Counted from the stretch's first letter, positions 17,057 through 26,470 are shown. The stretch is 64,000 bases of DNA from Dyadobacter endophyticus (GCF_014641595.1 NZ_BMIA01000003.1:558001-622000); one strand, 5' to 3'. Made by a program: numbers and translations. The notes: generated by a model from the letters alone, not told the origin.

Positions 17057-19372
17057 TTAGAGTTGCACGGAAGCGAGCGCATCGATAAATATCTTCTTAT
17101 CGTTAACCAAAACAGTGAGCGCACTTTCCGAAGCATTTTCAATTGAAATCGATTGCTTTGACACCGTTACTTTCAGCAAAACGCTCCTGAACCCGATCCG
17201 GAAAGAATATCCTTCCCATTGCTCAGGAATGTAAGGTTTAAACGATAGCAAGCCGTCTTTCACGCGCTGCCCAGCAAAGCCTTTTACAACGCTCATCCAG
17301 GTACCGGCCATCGAAGTAATATGCAGTCCGTCCTCGGTGTCGTTATTGTAATCGTCCAAATCCAGGCGGGCTGTCCGGAGGTACATTTCATACGCTTTTT
17401 CACGCATGCCCAGCCCGGCTGCGAGGATCGAGTGCACGCACGGCGACAACGACGACTCGTGCACGGTCATCGGTTCATAGAATTCGAAATTCCGGCGGAT
17501 GGTCGCCTCGTCGAATTCATGCTCGAAGAAGTAAAGACCCTGCAAAACATCGGCTTGCTTGATGAAGCACGAGCGCAATATCCTGTCCCACGACCACCGT
17601 TGGTTAATAGGCCGCTGCTCGGCAATGTCGGCTACGGTGAGCAGTTCCTTGTCGAGGAAACCCTGCTGCTGCAAATACACCTGCCTGTTTTCATCAAATG
17701 GGTAATGCATATTATCCACAATATGCTTCCAATCAGCCAGTTCCGTATTAAGTTGCAGATTCGTTTTGAAAATAACCTCGTTCAATTTCCGGGAATCTTC
17801 CTTCCACAGCTTATCGATCACTTCCAGCGTGTAGCGAAGCGTCCAGCAGGCGATGTAGTTGGTATACCAGTTGTTGTTGACATTATTTTCATATTCATTC
17901 GGTCCGGTCACGCCCAGCATCACATATTGCCCCTTTTCTTCCGACCAGTTGATCCGCTGCTTCCAGAACCGGGAAATGCCGATGAGTACTTCAAGACCCT
18001 GGTCGGTTGCGTAGCTTTCGTCACCCGTGTAGCGGGCATAGTCGTAGATCGCGTAAGCAATGGCGCCGTTGCGGTGAATTTCTTCAAAAGTAATTTCCCA
18101 CTCATTATGGCATTCTTCGCCGTTCATGGTCACCATCGGATAAAGCGCGGCGCCATCGGAAAAACCGAGTTTCGCTGCATTCTCGATGGCTTTTTGCAAA
18201 TGTTTGTAACGGTAAACGAGCAGATTGCGCGCTACTTTATCGTCGGCCGTCGAGAGGTAGAACGGAATGCAATAGGCCTCCGTGTCCCAGTAGGTACTCC
18301 CGCCGTATTTCTCCCCGGTAAAGCCTTTTGGCCCGATGTTCAGGCGCTCGTCCTCGCCGGTGTAGGTTTGCCCCAAATGAAAGATATTGAACCGGATACC
18401 CTGCTGCGCGGCCACGTCGCCGTCAATAGTAATATCGTTTTTCTCCCACTTGCCTGCCCACGCCTGTACCTGCTCCGCGTACATGCGGTCGAACCCCTTT
18501 TCCGCAATGCGGGCGACGTAGGCTTTGGCTTTGGAAATGAGCTCCTCGTGCGGGTAGTTGGCCGACGAGAGGTTTACGGCATATTTATAAATGGTAATCT
18601 CCTGCCCTTCCCGCACTTCAACCTGGGCGGTACCGGCTACATATTTATCCCTGGAAGCCGTTTGCACGGTTGCCGCTGCCTGCATTCCATTCAGTTTTAT
18701 ATCAAACTTCATCCCGGTCGCAACGCGGAACTGCTCTACCTGATAGGGGTTGCTTTTTGTTTCAAGCACCAGGTATCCTTCCGGGCCGTACGCCTCATGC
18801 GCGATGCCGTTCCAGAACGATTCATCGTAGTTGGAATCACGATTACGGATATTGCCGTCCAGGAATGGGGTAATGGTGAAATGATCGGTAAAATTGAGCG
18901 GTACCATGCTGTAACTGATGGCGCCGGCCTCGTCGTCGGCCATGCTGCAAAATCGCCTGGAATGAATGCGCAGCTTTCTGCCGCCGGTGAGTGTAACAGT
19001 TGCAGTGCGCTCAAGGACACCTTCCTTCATATTCAGCACACGGCGAAACTCGTCGATTTGGCAGGTATTCAAGTCGAGCAGCTCGCCACCGACGCGGATT
19101 TCAATGCCCGTCCAATTGCAGGCGTTGAGTACTTTGGCGAAATAGTTGGGATAGCCGTTCTTCCACCAGCCAACCCGTGTTTTATCAGGAAAATAAACAC
19201 CCGCAACATAATTCCCAAGCAGTGTTTTACCTGAATATCCTTCCTCAAAATTGCCCCGCTGGCCCATCCGGCCATTGCCAAGGCTCATGAGGCTTTCGGT
19301 GATTTCGTTGTGTTCGGGGTGAAAACCTTCTTCTACGATGCACCATTCATCGTGTGTAATATAGTTCTTCAT
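17057..19372 (-). CDS. Glycoside hydrolase family 65 phosphorylase (maltose phosphorylase-like)
   Basis: Cytoplasmic enzyme of 771 residues, no signal peptide, normal GH65 length. Inverting phosphorolysis of an alpha-glucoside, most likely maltose plus phosphate to glucose plus beta-glucose-1-phosphate. An N-terminal beta-sandwich (about 1-290) is followed by the (alpha/alpha)6 catalytic barrel with the family segment HNEWEITFEEIHRN (422-435), which holds the general-acid glutamate, and KQADVLQGLYFF near residue 610, then a small C-terminal beta domain. Its start overlaps the stop of pgmB by four bases (ATGA), so both are co-translated and the beta-glucose-1-phosphate passes to PgmB. Trehalose or kojibiose as substrate cannot be excluded by eye. 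Confidence 0.9.
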   Translation of the reverse strand: MKNYITHDEWCIVEEGFHPEHNEITESLMSLGNGRMGQRGNFEEGYSGKTLLGNYVAGVYFPDKTRVGWWKNGYPNYFAKVLNACNWTGIEIRVGGELLDLNTCQIDEFRRVLNMKEGVLERTATVTLTGGRKLRIHSRRFCSMADDEAGAISYSMVPLNFTDHFTITPFLDGNIRNRDSNYDESFWNGIAHEAYGPEGYLVLETKSNPYQVEQFRVATGMKFDIKLNGMQAAATVQTASRDKYVAGTAQVEVREGQEITIYKYAVNLSSANYPHEELISKAKAYVARIAEKGFDRMYAEQVQAWAGKWEKNDITIDGDVAAQQGIRFNIFHLGQTYTGEDERLNIGPKGFTGEKYGGSTYWDTEAYCIPFYLSTADDKVARNLLVYRYKHLQKAIENAAKLGFSDGAALYPMVTMNGEECHNEWEITFEEIHRNGAIAYAIYDYARYTGDESYATDQGLEVLIGISRFWKQRINWSEEKGQYVMLGVTGPNEYENNVNNNWYTNYIACWTLRYTLEVIDKLWKEDSRKLNEVIFKTNLQLNTELADWKHIVDNMHYPFDENRQVYLQQQGFLDKELLTVADIAEQRPINQRWSWDRILRSCFIKQADVLQGLYFFEHEFDEATIRRNFEFYEPMTVHESSLSPCVHSILAAGLGMREKAYEMYLRTARLDLDDYNNDTEDGLHITSMAGTWMSVVKGFAGQRVKDGLLSFKPYIPEQWEGYSFRIGFRSVLLKVTVSKQSISIENASESALTVLVNDKKIFIDALASVQL

Positions 19373-20019
19373 ATTTTTTCCAATTGGGGCAGACCAAAAT
19401 TTTCAAAACCGGGGATCACAATATCGGCTTCGGTCAGTACCGACGCTTCCCCTATGCCTACCGCCAACATTCCGGCGGCCTTTGCCGACTCGATACCAGC
19501 CACCGCATCCTCGAATACCGCGCAATGCGCGGGCGTTACATTTAAATCGGCCGCGCCCATGAGGAATACCTGAGGGTCGGGTTTGCCTTTTGTAATGCGG
19601 TTACCATCTACGATCGTATCGAAGTAATGCAGCATATCAATCCTTTCCAGAATGACCTTCGCATTCTTGCTCGCTGAGCCCAGGCCACTTGGAATACCGT
19701 TCTGTTTCAGTTCGTCGAGGAAACGGCGCACGCCGGGCAATGCGTCGTCGGGCGTCATTTGCATGCAAAGGTCGAGGTAACGGGCATTCTTGTCAGCAGC
19801 TCTGCGAAGTTTCTCTTCTTCCGATAGGTGAACACCTCCGATAGACAGCACTATTTCCAGCGATTCCATCCGGCTGATGCCTTTAAGTCGTTCATTTTCT
19901 TCGCGAGTAAGGTCGAAACCGAGATCCTGCGCCATTTCGCGCCAGGCGATGTAATGGAATTGTGCAGTGTCAACGATCACCCCGTCGAGATCAAAAAGGC
20001 AAGCTTGTATTGAGGGCAT
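19369..20019 (-). CDS. pgmB: Beta-phosphoglucomutase
   Basis: HAD-superfamily enzyme of 216 residues that turns beta-glucose-1-phosphate into glucose-6-phosphate. The nucleophile/acid pair D10/D12 lies in FDLDGVIVD; the cap-domain motif LKGISRMESL, the phosphate-binding GSASKN, lysine of KGKPDPQVF and the Mg-binding EDAVAGIESA all match beta-PGM rather than generic HAD phosphatases. First gene of the leftward pgmB-GH65 operon; divergent from the GH13 gene, with 132 bases between the start codons to hold both promoters. Together the three genes form a maltose/maltodextrin breakdown route feeding glycolysis. Confidence 0.94.
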   Translation of the reverse strand: MPSIQACLFDLDGVIVDTAQFHYIAWREMAQDLGFDLTREENERLKGISRMESLEIVLSIGGVHLSEEEKLRRAADKNARYLDLCMQMTPDDALPGVRRFLDELKQNGIPSGLGSASKNAKVILERIDMLHYFDTIVDGNRITKGKPDPQVFLMGAADLNVTPAHCAVFEDAVAGIESAKAAGMLAVGIGEASVLTEADIVIPGFENFGLPQLEKI

Positions 20020-20151
20020 ATCATTTCAAATTTAATATCTTGCAAAATAGTAAAAAATAGCAATTTGCTGCGCCAAGGCCGAAATACAGGCCTTCCGGCC
20101 TCGCCGGGCCGTAGCTAACGCTTTCTTGTAACATTCACAAAACCGAAAGAG

Positions 20152-21891
20152 ATGTCCGCCGTTAACAAGGATAAATTCATTATATACCAGCTATTTACAC
20201 GCCTGTTCGGCAACCGGGAAACGACCAACAAGCTTTACGGAACGATCGAAGAAAACGGATGCGGAAAATTCAACGATATCGACGATACCGCCCTGGCCGC
20301 ATTGAAGGCGTTTGGCGTTACGCATCTTTGGTATACCGGCGTGCTCGAACATGCCACCCTGACGGATTACTCGCAATTCGGCATTAATGCCGATCATCCG
20401 TTGATCGTGAAAGGCATCGCAGGTTCACCATATGCCGTGAAAGATTATTATGATGTGGGTCCCGATCTGGCCGTGGATGTACCTAACCGGATGCAGGAGT
20501 TTGAAAATCTCGTCGCCCGCACCCATGCGCACGATCTCAAGGTGATCATTGATTTTATCCCAAACCACGTTGCGCGGCAATATCACTCGGATGTGCGCCC
20601 CGAGGGCATCAGGGACTTTGGTGAGGACGACGATAATACCGTTACTTTCAATCCTGCCAACAACTTTTATTACATTCCGAACCACGACTTCATCGTACCG
20701 GAAGGGCACAAGCCGCCGCTCCCGGTAACATCACCCTACCACGAGCGACCCGCGAAAGCGACCGGTAACGACGTTTTTCAGGCCCAGCCAAGTCAGTTCG
20801 ACTGGTACGAGACGGTCAAACTGAACTACGGCGTCGATTACCTCGACGGCCGGTCCCGCCATTTCGCCCCTCTTCCTTCGACCTGGCTCAAAATGCGGGA
20901 CATACTCATTTACTGGACTAGAAAAGGGGTAGACGGCTTCCGGTGCGATATGGCCGAAATGGTGCCGGTCGAGTTCTGGGGCTGGGTGATCCCGGAAGTA
21001 AAAAAGGAGAATCCTACGGTCATTTTTATCGCGGAAATCTATAATCCGTTTGAATACCGCAATTATATCAATATCGGCAAGTTTGATTACCTGTATGATA
21101 AAGTAGGGTTGTACAACTCGCTGCGGCGTATCATCGAAGGCCACGGCAGCGCCGAGGACATTACGCGCATCTGGCAGCAAGAGTCGGGGGATTTCAGCGA
21201 GCATATGCTTCGGTTTCTCGAAAATCACGACGAGCAGCGCATCGCTTCCCGCTATTTTGCGGGCAATCCGTGGACGGCTTTGCCTGCCATGGTCCTGAGC
21301 GCCACTTTGCATACCGGCCCGCTCATGGTCTATTTCGGACAAGAACTGGGCGTGGACCCTACCCAGCAAGAGGGCTTTCAGGGCGAAGACGGCCGGACTA
21401 CCATTTTCGATTACTGGGGCGTACCCGAATTTCAGAAATGGGTCAACGGCGGCAACTTCAACGAGGAACTCCTCACCACCGAGCAGAGGACGCTGCGTAA
21501 ATTTTACAGCGACCTCAATGCATTTGTCCTGAAAAATGAAGCGGTATATGCTGGCGCATTTTATGATTTGCAATATGTGAATGTCGACGGCCAGTCGTTC
21601 AACTACGACAAGACGATCATTTACAGCTATTTGCGACACACCCCCGATCAGAAATTATTGTTTGTATACAATTTTCACGAGTCGCGGACCGTAGAGACTT
21701 TCATTAAGGTACCGCAGGATGTCTGGACGGATGTGTTGAAACTGGGCAATACCGGATCTTATAAATTGAAACCCGTATTTCCGCCTGAAGTGGCTCAGGT
21801 ACAGTTACCAACGGCCGACATTACCTCTACCGGCGTGCACATCGAGCTTCCCCCGATCTCGGCATTTGCTTTCGAAATTGTGCCGAAGTAG
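20152..21891 (+). CDS. GH13 alpha-amylase-family enzyme, intracellular
   Basis: Protein of 579 residues with a GH13 (beta/alpha)8 barrel and a C-terminal beta domain. The conserved regions are IIDFIPNHVA (I), VDGFRCDMAEM (II, nucleophile D266), FIAEIYNP (III, acid E295) and LENHDEQR (IV, D360). No signal peptide, so it should act in the cytoplasm on imported maltodextrins, releasing glucose or maltose for the GH65 enzyme; cyclomaltodextrinase, oligo-1,6-glucosidase or a glucanotransferase are all possible. Divergent from pgmB-GH65, which supports the maltodextrin role. The 5' gap contains a small AGGCC-TTCC-GGCCT hairpin at about 20088-20101. A likely terminator follows. Confidence 0.9.
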   Translation: MSAVNKDKFIIYQLFTRLFGNRETTNKLYGTIEENGCGKFNDIDDTALAALKAFGVTHLWYTGVLEHATLTDYSQFGINADHPLIVKGIAGSPYAVKDYYDVGPDLAVDVPNRMQEFENLVARTHAHDLKVIIDFIPNHVARQYHSDVRPEGIRDFGEDDDNTVTFNPANNFYYIPNHDFIVPEGHKPPLPVTSPYHERPAKATGNDVFQAQPSQFDWYETVKLNYGVDYLDGRSRHFAPLPSTWLKMRDILIYWTRKGVDGFRCDMAEMVPVEFWGWVIPEVKKENPTVIFIAEIYNPFEYRNYINIGKFDYLYDKVGLYNSLRRIIEGHGSAEDITRIWQQESGDFSEHMLRFLENHDEQRIASRYFAGNPWTALPAMVLSATLHTGPLMVYFGQELGVDPTQQEGFQGEDGRTTIFDYWGVPEFQKWVNGGNFNEELLTTEQRTLRKFYSDLNAFVLKNEAVYAGAFYDLQYVNVDGQSFNYDKTIIYSYLRHTPDQKLLFVYNFHESRTVETFIKVPQDVWTDVLKLGNTGSYKLKPVFPPEVAQVQLPTADITSTGVHIELPPISAFAFEIVPK

Positions 21892-21951
21892 TGGGTTCTT
21901 CGCCCAGCCGGCCATTGGAAAAGGAGCTTTTGATCGTTAATTTTACATTGT

Positions 21952-21974
21952 CCACGAGCTTGTGGCTTTTTTTT
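21952..21974 (+). terminator. Rho-independent terminator after the GH13 gene
   Basis: Short stem CCACG/TGTGG (21952-21965, loop AGCT) followed by C and eight T (21967-21974). It lies 60 bases past the GH13 stop and before the DUF1460 gene. The stem is short but the T run is strong. Confidence 0.55.
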
Positions 21975-22023
21975 CCATGACAAGTATTTTGTCATTACGT
22001 ACCCTGGTTTAAAGAATTCAAGT

Positions 22024-22842
22024 ATGATGAGATTTGTAGTGCTTTCCATTTTGTTACTGGGTTCTGTTGCCTCATTCGGGCAAGCCAGCCTGCAAAAGAC
22101 GTTCGTGCAGAAAATGGAACTGCCCGCCAGTCCGGATATTGGCACGCAGGTGCTGCGGATCAGCGAGTCGTTCCTCGGCACGCCCTACGTGGCAGGAACG
22201 CTGGAAGGCAACCCCTCCGAGCGGCTTGTCTGCAAGTTCGATGGCCTGGACTGCACTACGCTGGTTGAAAGCGTGATTGCGCTGGCGGTGGCCAAAACCG
22301 AAAATTCGACTTTCGAAGAATATAAAAACGAATTGACCAGGCTTCGTTACCGCGACGGCGTGATCGACGGCTATCCTTCCCGGCTGCATTACATTCTTGA
22401 CTGGATGTATGAAAACCAGAAACGCGGACGCCTCGAAGACATTACTGCTAAGGTGGGCGGCGTACCCTTCACAAAGGAGATTAATTTCATGACCACCCAC
22501 GCCAATCTGTACCCTTCCCTGGCGGCAAGCGAAGTGTATGAAAAACTGAAAGAGCAGGAAACGGTGATCAATTCGAGGGAACACAGCTACATTCCCAAAA
22601 ACAGCATCCAGAAAGCCGAACCCATGCTGCATGATGGCGATATTGTCGCATTTACTTCATCGGTGGAGGGGCTCGATGTGAATCACATGGGTATTATTTC
22701 GAAAGTAGGCAGCCGTGCTTACCTGATCCACGCTTCGCTGACGGGCAAAAAGGTAATTATGACGAACGTTCCCCTGGCCGAGTATGTGGCTTCCGTTCCG
22801 AAACACACGGGTATGATCGTGGCCCGGCTCAACGATATCTGA
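22024..22842 (+). CDS. DUF1460 / N-acetylmuramoyl-L-alanine amidase-like protein
   Basis: Secreted protein of 272 residues: signal peptide 1-20 (ends ASFGQ), then a DUF1460 domain, a distant relative of NlpC/P60 peptidases found mostly in Bacteroidota. The catalytic-type cysteine is C77 in DGLDCTTLVES, and the matching histidine is in VNHMGII near residue 225. Members are thought to cut the amide bond between muramic acid and the peptide stem during wall turnover; that role is taken from the family. It is followed eight bases later by the MscS gene, so the two are probably co-transcribed, linking wall hydrolysis with osmotic relief. Confidence 0.85.
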   Translation: MMRFVVLSILLLGSVASFGQASLQKTFVQKMELPASPDIGTQVLRISESFLGTPYVAGTLEGNPSERLVCKFDGLDCTTLVESVIALAVAKTENSTFEEYKNELTRLRYRDGVIDGYPSRLHYILDWMYENQKRGRLEDITAKVGGVPFTKEINFMTTHANLYPSLAASEVYEKLKEQETVINSREHSYIPKNSIQKAEPMLHDGDIVAFTSSVEGLDVNHMGIISKVGSRAYLIHASLTGKKVIMTNVPLAEYVASVPKHTGMIVARLNDI

Positions 22843-22849
22843 TGAATGA

Positions 22850-23929
22850 ATGGATTTAACCGACCTGATTAATTACCGGAATTCCCCCTGGCTGTTGCTG
22901 CTCCTCTCCGGCGTCATTGGACTGGTTATCAGCATTATCATCATCAGCCTGATCAAAATAACGGCATCGAGGAAAAGCTGGACCCCGGTGCGCGCCGTCC
23001 GCGAAAACCTCACCAGTGTACTGCATTTCTTCATACCGATCGTACTCATTACGGCCGCGGCCAAAACTTATACTTACTCCAACCCGCAATACGACTGGGT
23101 GTTTGCATTGAGCAAAACCGCACTGATAGGCATTACCACCTGGCTAATGGCCCGCATCGTGATCATCGTCGAAAAGATCCTGATCGCCAAGCTGGATTTC
23201 AATACGCCCGACAACAATCAGGCACGGCGGCTGTTCACAAAGATCAAATTCGTGAAACGCATTGTCGTGATCATGGTCGTGACGATCGGCGTTTCGATAT
23301 TGCTGCTTAGCTTCGATAGTGTGCGGCAATATGGCGTCGGGATCCTGACTTCTGCCGGTATTGCGTCGGTAATCATCGGTTTTGCAGCGCAAAAGTCGCT
23401 GGCGAACCTGATGGCCGGCATCCAGATCGCATTCACGCAGCCGATCAAAATCGACGACGTGGTGATCGTGGAAGGCGAATGGGGACGCATTGAGGAGATC
23501 AACCTTACTTACGTCGTGGTCAATATCTGGGATTTGCGCCGCATTGTGCTGCCCATTACCTACTTCATTGAAACTCCCTTCCAGAACTGGACGCGCAACG
23601 AAAGCGCGTTGACCGGCGCAGCATTTTTTTACCTCAATTACCACACACCGGTAGACGAGCTCCGGACCAAATTGAAAGAAATTCTCGACAGTACACCGCT
23701 TTGGGACGGGCGCGCATGGGCGTTGCAGGTGACCGACACCCAGGGGCAGCTGATGGTGGTCCGTGCACTGATGTCGGCACGAAATTCCAGCGAGACCTTC
23801 GACCTGCGTTGCCTGGTACGCGAAAAACTGATCGAATTTATCGCCAAAGAGCATCCCGAAGCGTTACCCACGACCCGCGTGGAAGAGCCGTCCCTGACGA
23901 AATTTAAGATTTCGGAAACAGGCATATAA
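22850..23929 (+). CDS. Small-conductance mechanosensitive channel (MscS family)
   Basis: Inner-membrane channel of 359 residues with four predicted helices: about 15-40, 62-80, 90-112 and 135-160. The pore-lining helix with Gly/Ala packing follows (ILTSAGIASVIIGFAAQKSLANLMAGI), and then the cytoplasmic beta domain (KIDDVVIVEGEWGRIEEI) and a C-terminal alpha/beta portal domain. This is the standard MscS core with one extra N-terminal helix. It opens under membrane tension to release solutes. The start ATG is eight bases after the DUF1460 stop. A terminator hairpin directly follows. Confidence 0.93.
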   Translation: MDLTDLINYRNSPWLLLLLSGVIGLVISIIIISLIKITASRKSWTPVRAVRENLTSVLHFFIPIVLITAAAKTYTYSNPQYDWVFALSKTALIGITTWLMARIVIIVEKILIAKLDFNTPDNNQARRLFTKIKFVKRIVVIMVVTIGVSILLLSFDSVRQYGVGILTSAGIASVIIGFAAQKSLANLMAGIQIAFTQPIKIDDVVIVEGEWGRIEEINLTYVVVNIWDLRRIVLPITYFIETPFQNWTRNESALTGAAFFYLNYHTPVDELRTKLKEILDSTPLWDGRAWALQVTDTQGQLMVVRALMSARNSSETFDLRCLVREKLIEFIAKEHPEALPTTRVEEPSLTKFKISETGI

Positions 23930-23934
23930 AAAAT

Positions 23935-23966
23935 TGGCCTCCGGAAGTTCCGAAGGCCAGTCTTTT
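23935..23966 (+). terminator. Rho-independent terminator after the MscS gene
   Basis: Inverted repeat TGGCCTCCGGAA (23935-23946) and TTCCGAAGGCCA (23948-23959), 11 of 12 pairs, followed by a T-rich tract. The remaining space to 24216, between convergent genes, is AT-rich with a short tandem AACTCAAT repeat (23981-23998) and shows no gene. Confidence 0.78.
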
Positions 23967-24216
23967 CTTACTACTCACCTAACTCAATTTAACTCAATAC
24001 AGTTTTTCTTTGATATTTTGAACCTCTCATTTACGCATCGTCGCAGGCGCCACTTTGACTTGAAAAAATGTGTAACGGCTTGCAAAAAATGGTGAAAATG
24101 AAACGGGGAAAGCCTATGGAAATGCCTCACGGCGCACGCAAATCTGAACGTGCGATTTACATTACAAAGGAGCTTTTCCGTTGTTAAAGAGGCATTAACG
24201 CTGAATTAAAAAGGAA

Positions 24217-25587
24217 TTAAAAAGGTGGGAACTTCAAAATGAAGGTGGTACCGGAGCCCAATGCGGACTCCACTTCGATGCTCGCGCCTTGCATGTTGAT
24301 AATGCGTTTGGTGAGTGCGAGGCCGATGCCATAGCCCGCTTTGCTGATCGTGGACTGGCTGCGGTAAAAAGTATCGAAAATATAGGGCAGCTCTTCCTGT
24401 GCAATGCCGATACCCATATCCCGGAAATTTATAACGATGAGCCTGTTTTTAATTTCAAGGAACACGTTGCAGGTTTTATCGGGCGAATACTTGCAGGCAT
24501 TGTCCATCAGGTTCAGGAACGCTGTCCTGAGCAGACTTTCGTCGCCGAAGCGTTTCAACTGCTCCTCGTCCTCAGGGATTTTGTCATAGTGAATGTGCAC
24601 CTGGTAGCCCGCATTCTTCTGCTGTACCGATGTTTTGGCCTGCCACAACACCTCGTCAATCCTGATCTTCGAGAATGTTACCCTAAATGCGTTTTCTTCT
24701 GTCCGTGCGAGTTCAAGCAGGCGGCTTACCAGCTCGTTCATTTCCTTCGCTTCCGACCAGATACCTTTCAATGCATCCTGATAATCAGTAGGTGAGCGCT
24801 CTTTCATCAGGCTCAGCTCTGCCTCGCTCATAATGAGCGCCAGTGGCGTACGCAGCTCGTGCGACGCGTGCGAGACGAAGTTTTTCTGCGCCACGAATGC
24901 GATTTCAAGCCTGGTAAGCATCTGGTTAAATGTCTCTGCCAGTAGTGCCAGCTCGTCCTTTTCGCGGCCTACCCGCACTTTTTCATGCAGATTACCCGCC
25001 GAAATGTTGTTTACCTGGTCGATAATGTCGGCCACGGGCTTAATCGCGTCGTTCGAGAACTGCCAGCCCGCAACACCTACGAGAATCATAGACAGCAGCC
25101 ATCCGATGAGCAGGATTTCCCTCAGGCGATTCAGCTGGTTCATACCGAGATAGTCATTCGCGATCACAGCCACGACCCAGGGTTTCCGGTGATCCTGCAA
25201 AATGTGCCGGATAATGATCACCTCTTTCTTCTGATGTTTGGTATGGATTTCCCTCCCGGCCCGCGCATCGGTGAGCATGGGTTTAGAGAGCTTGAAATTC
25301 TCCTTTCCACTGATGAATATGACCGAATCGGAACCATCGTAAATCGTGATTTCCTCGTCGAGCAGGATTGTCTTGTTTTCCTTTTCGATCTTTTCGATAT
25401 CCGCTTTGCTGATACCCTGGCTTGCTTCTACAAGTTGGGCGATCGTCTGGCCGCGCTCGTTCAGGAAGGAATAAAATTGCTTTTCGCGGTACTGGTCGTA
25501 GAAAAAGTAAATAGCAAGACAAAACAGCGCCATTATGGAGCCTACCAACAGGGTAAACAGCAGCGTCAGGCGCGATTTGATGTTCAT
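24217..25587 (-). CDS. Sensor histidine kinase, HAMP type (second system)
   Basis: Inner-membrane kinase of 456 residues. TM1 at about 8-30, periplasmic sensor to about 156, TM2 about 157-176, HAMP to about 230, H243 in SHELRTPL, then N box (NLMDNACKYS) and G boxes (DMGIGI, GYGIGL). The start codon overlaps the stop of the upstream regulator by four bases (ATGA), so the pair is co-translated. Same domain layout and many identical segments as the kinase at 805-2172, although gene order is the same (regulator first) and no efflux genes are next to it. The signal is unknown. Confidence 0.94.
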   Translation of the reverse strand: MNIKSRLTLLFTLLVGSIMALFCLAIYFFYDQYREKQFYSFLNERGQTIAQLVEASQGISKADIEKIEKENKTILLDEEITIYDGSDSVIFISGKENFKLSKPMLTDARAGREIHTKHQKKEVIIIRHILQDHRKPWVVAVIANDYLGMNQLNRLREILLIGWLLSMILVGVAGWQFSNDAIKPVADIIDQVNNISAGNLHEKVRVGREKDELALLAETFNQMLTRLEIAFVAQKNFVSHASHELRTPLALIMSEAELSLMKERSPTDYQDALKGIWSEAKEMNELVSRLLELARTEENAFRVTFSKIRIDEVLWQAKTSVQQKNAGYQVHIHYDKIPEDEEQLKRFGDESLLRTAFLNLMDNACKYSPDKTCNVFLEIKNRLIVINFRDMGIGIAQEELPYIFDTFYRSQSTISKAGYGIGLALTKRIINMQGASIEVESALGSGTTFILKFPPF

Positions 25588-26261
25588 TCTTCCTTGAAAA
25601 TGTAGCCCATGCCCACCACCGTGTGGATCAGCTTGGTAGGATAGTCTTTATCGACTTTTTTGCGGAGGAAATTAATATACACGTCGATCACGTTGGTACC
25701 GGTATCAAAACGGATGTCCCACACTTGTTCGGCAATGTCTACACGCGAGACTACCCGCCCGCGGTTACGCATGAGGTATTCAAGCAAAGCGAATTCCTTG
25801 GCGGTGAGATCGATTCGGTTACCGCCCCTTCTGGCCACTTTTTCATCGAGGTTCAGTTCGAGGTCGGCCAGTGAGAGTACCTGACTGGATTGTTCGCGGA
25901 CACTGTTGCGCTGCGAAAGCACTTTAATACGGGCGATCAGCTCGCGGAATTCGAAGGGCTTTACCAGGTAATCGTCTCCGCCCGCTTCGAAACCGTCCAG
26001 CTTGTCATCGATCGTGCCCAGTGCCGTCAGGAAAAGGATCGGGGTTGTCAGGCCGTCGGCGCGGAGCTGCTTGGCGAGGTCGTAGCCGTTGAGGAGCGGC
26101 AGGTTTACATCCAGAATGATCACGTCGAACCGGTAGTTGGAGGCCATTTTCTTACCGACTTGTCCGTCGTAAGCCAGTTCCACTTCCCACGACTGCTCTT
26201 CCAGGCCCCTTTTGAGAAAACCTGCGAGTTTTGGTTCGTCTTCAACGATTAGTATTTTCAT
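25584..26261 (-). CDS. OmpR/PhoB-family response regulator (second system)
   Basis: Regulator of 225 residues from the ATG at 26261 (MKILIVEDEPKLAGFL); a TTG three codons upstream is a weaker choice. Receiver domain with D51 in ILDVNLP, conserved Thr and Lys (LVKPFEF), and C-terminal winged helix ending GMGYIFKEE. It closely resembles the regulator at 110-796, with the same DNA-recognition helix neighbourhood (NVIDVYINFLRKKVD against NVVEVYINYLRKKVD), so the two may bind related sites. Pairs with the overlapping kinase gene downstream. Confidence 0.94.
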   Translation of the reverse strand: MKILIVEDEPKLAGFLKRGLEEQSWEVELAYDGQVGKKMASNYRFDVIILDVNLPLLNGYDLAKQLRADGLTTPILFLTALGTIDDKLDGFEAGGDDYLVKPFEFRELIARIKVLSQRNSVREQSSQVLSLADLELNLDEKVARRGGNRIDLTAKEFALLEYLMRNRGRVVSRVDIAEQVWDIRFDTGTNVIDVYINFLRKKVDKDYPTKLIHTVVGMGYIFKEE

Positions 26262-26308
26262 AGATGCCAAGCGGTTTAAAGTGCCAAATGTTGCACAGAT
26301 TTTTGCTT

Positions 26309-26346
26309 AAAAAAAGGCTGCCCGAAATATCGGACAGCCTTTTTGT
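26309..26346 (-). terminator. Rho-independent terminator of the DinB gene
   Basis: Inverted repeat 26311-26324 / 26331-26344 (13 of 14 pairs, core AAAAAGGCTG/CAGCCTTTTT) with a six-base loop. A tracts on the left and T tracts on the right make it work in both directions; by position it ends the leftward DinB transcript before the regulator gene. Confidence 0.85.
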
Positions 26347-26470
26347 CTATATCCACACCATTAGAACGTTGGCATTTCTCAATATCCCACGTTCCATTAT
26401 AATGCAAAATATAAAATTTAAATTATAAACAATAGGTATTTCCCTATTTTCGCGAAATTTCATGCAAGTA

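Noticed and set aside
17321..19234. 637-codon open frame opposite the GH65 gene
   Set aside because: Antisense to a fully conserved enzyme; its translation is rich in Val/Ile/His/Phe without domain features, as expected from mirror codon bias.
20027..20034. TAnnTTTG match on the minus strand ahead of pgmB
   Set aside because: Only eight bases from the start codon and with no -33 element at a usable distance; likely chance in AT-rich DNA.
20731..21639. 302-codon open frame opposite the GH13 gene
   Set aside because: Overlaps all catalytic regions of the sense gene; composition typical of antisense shadow.
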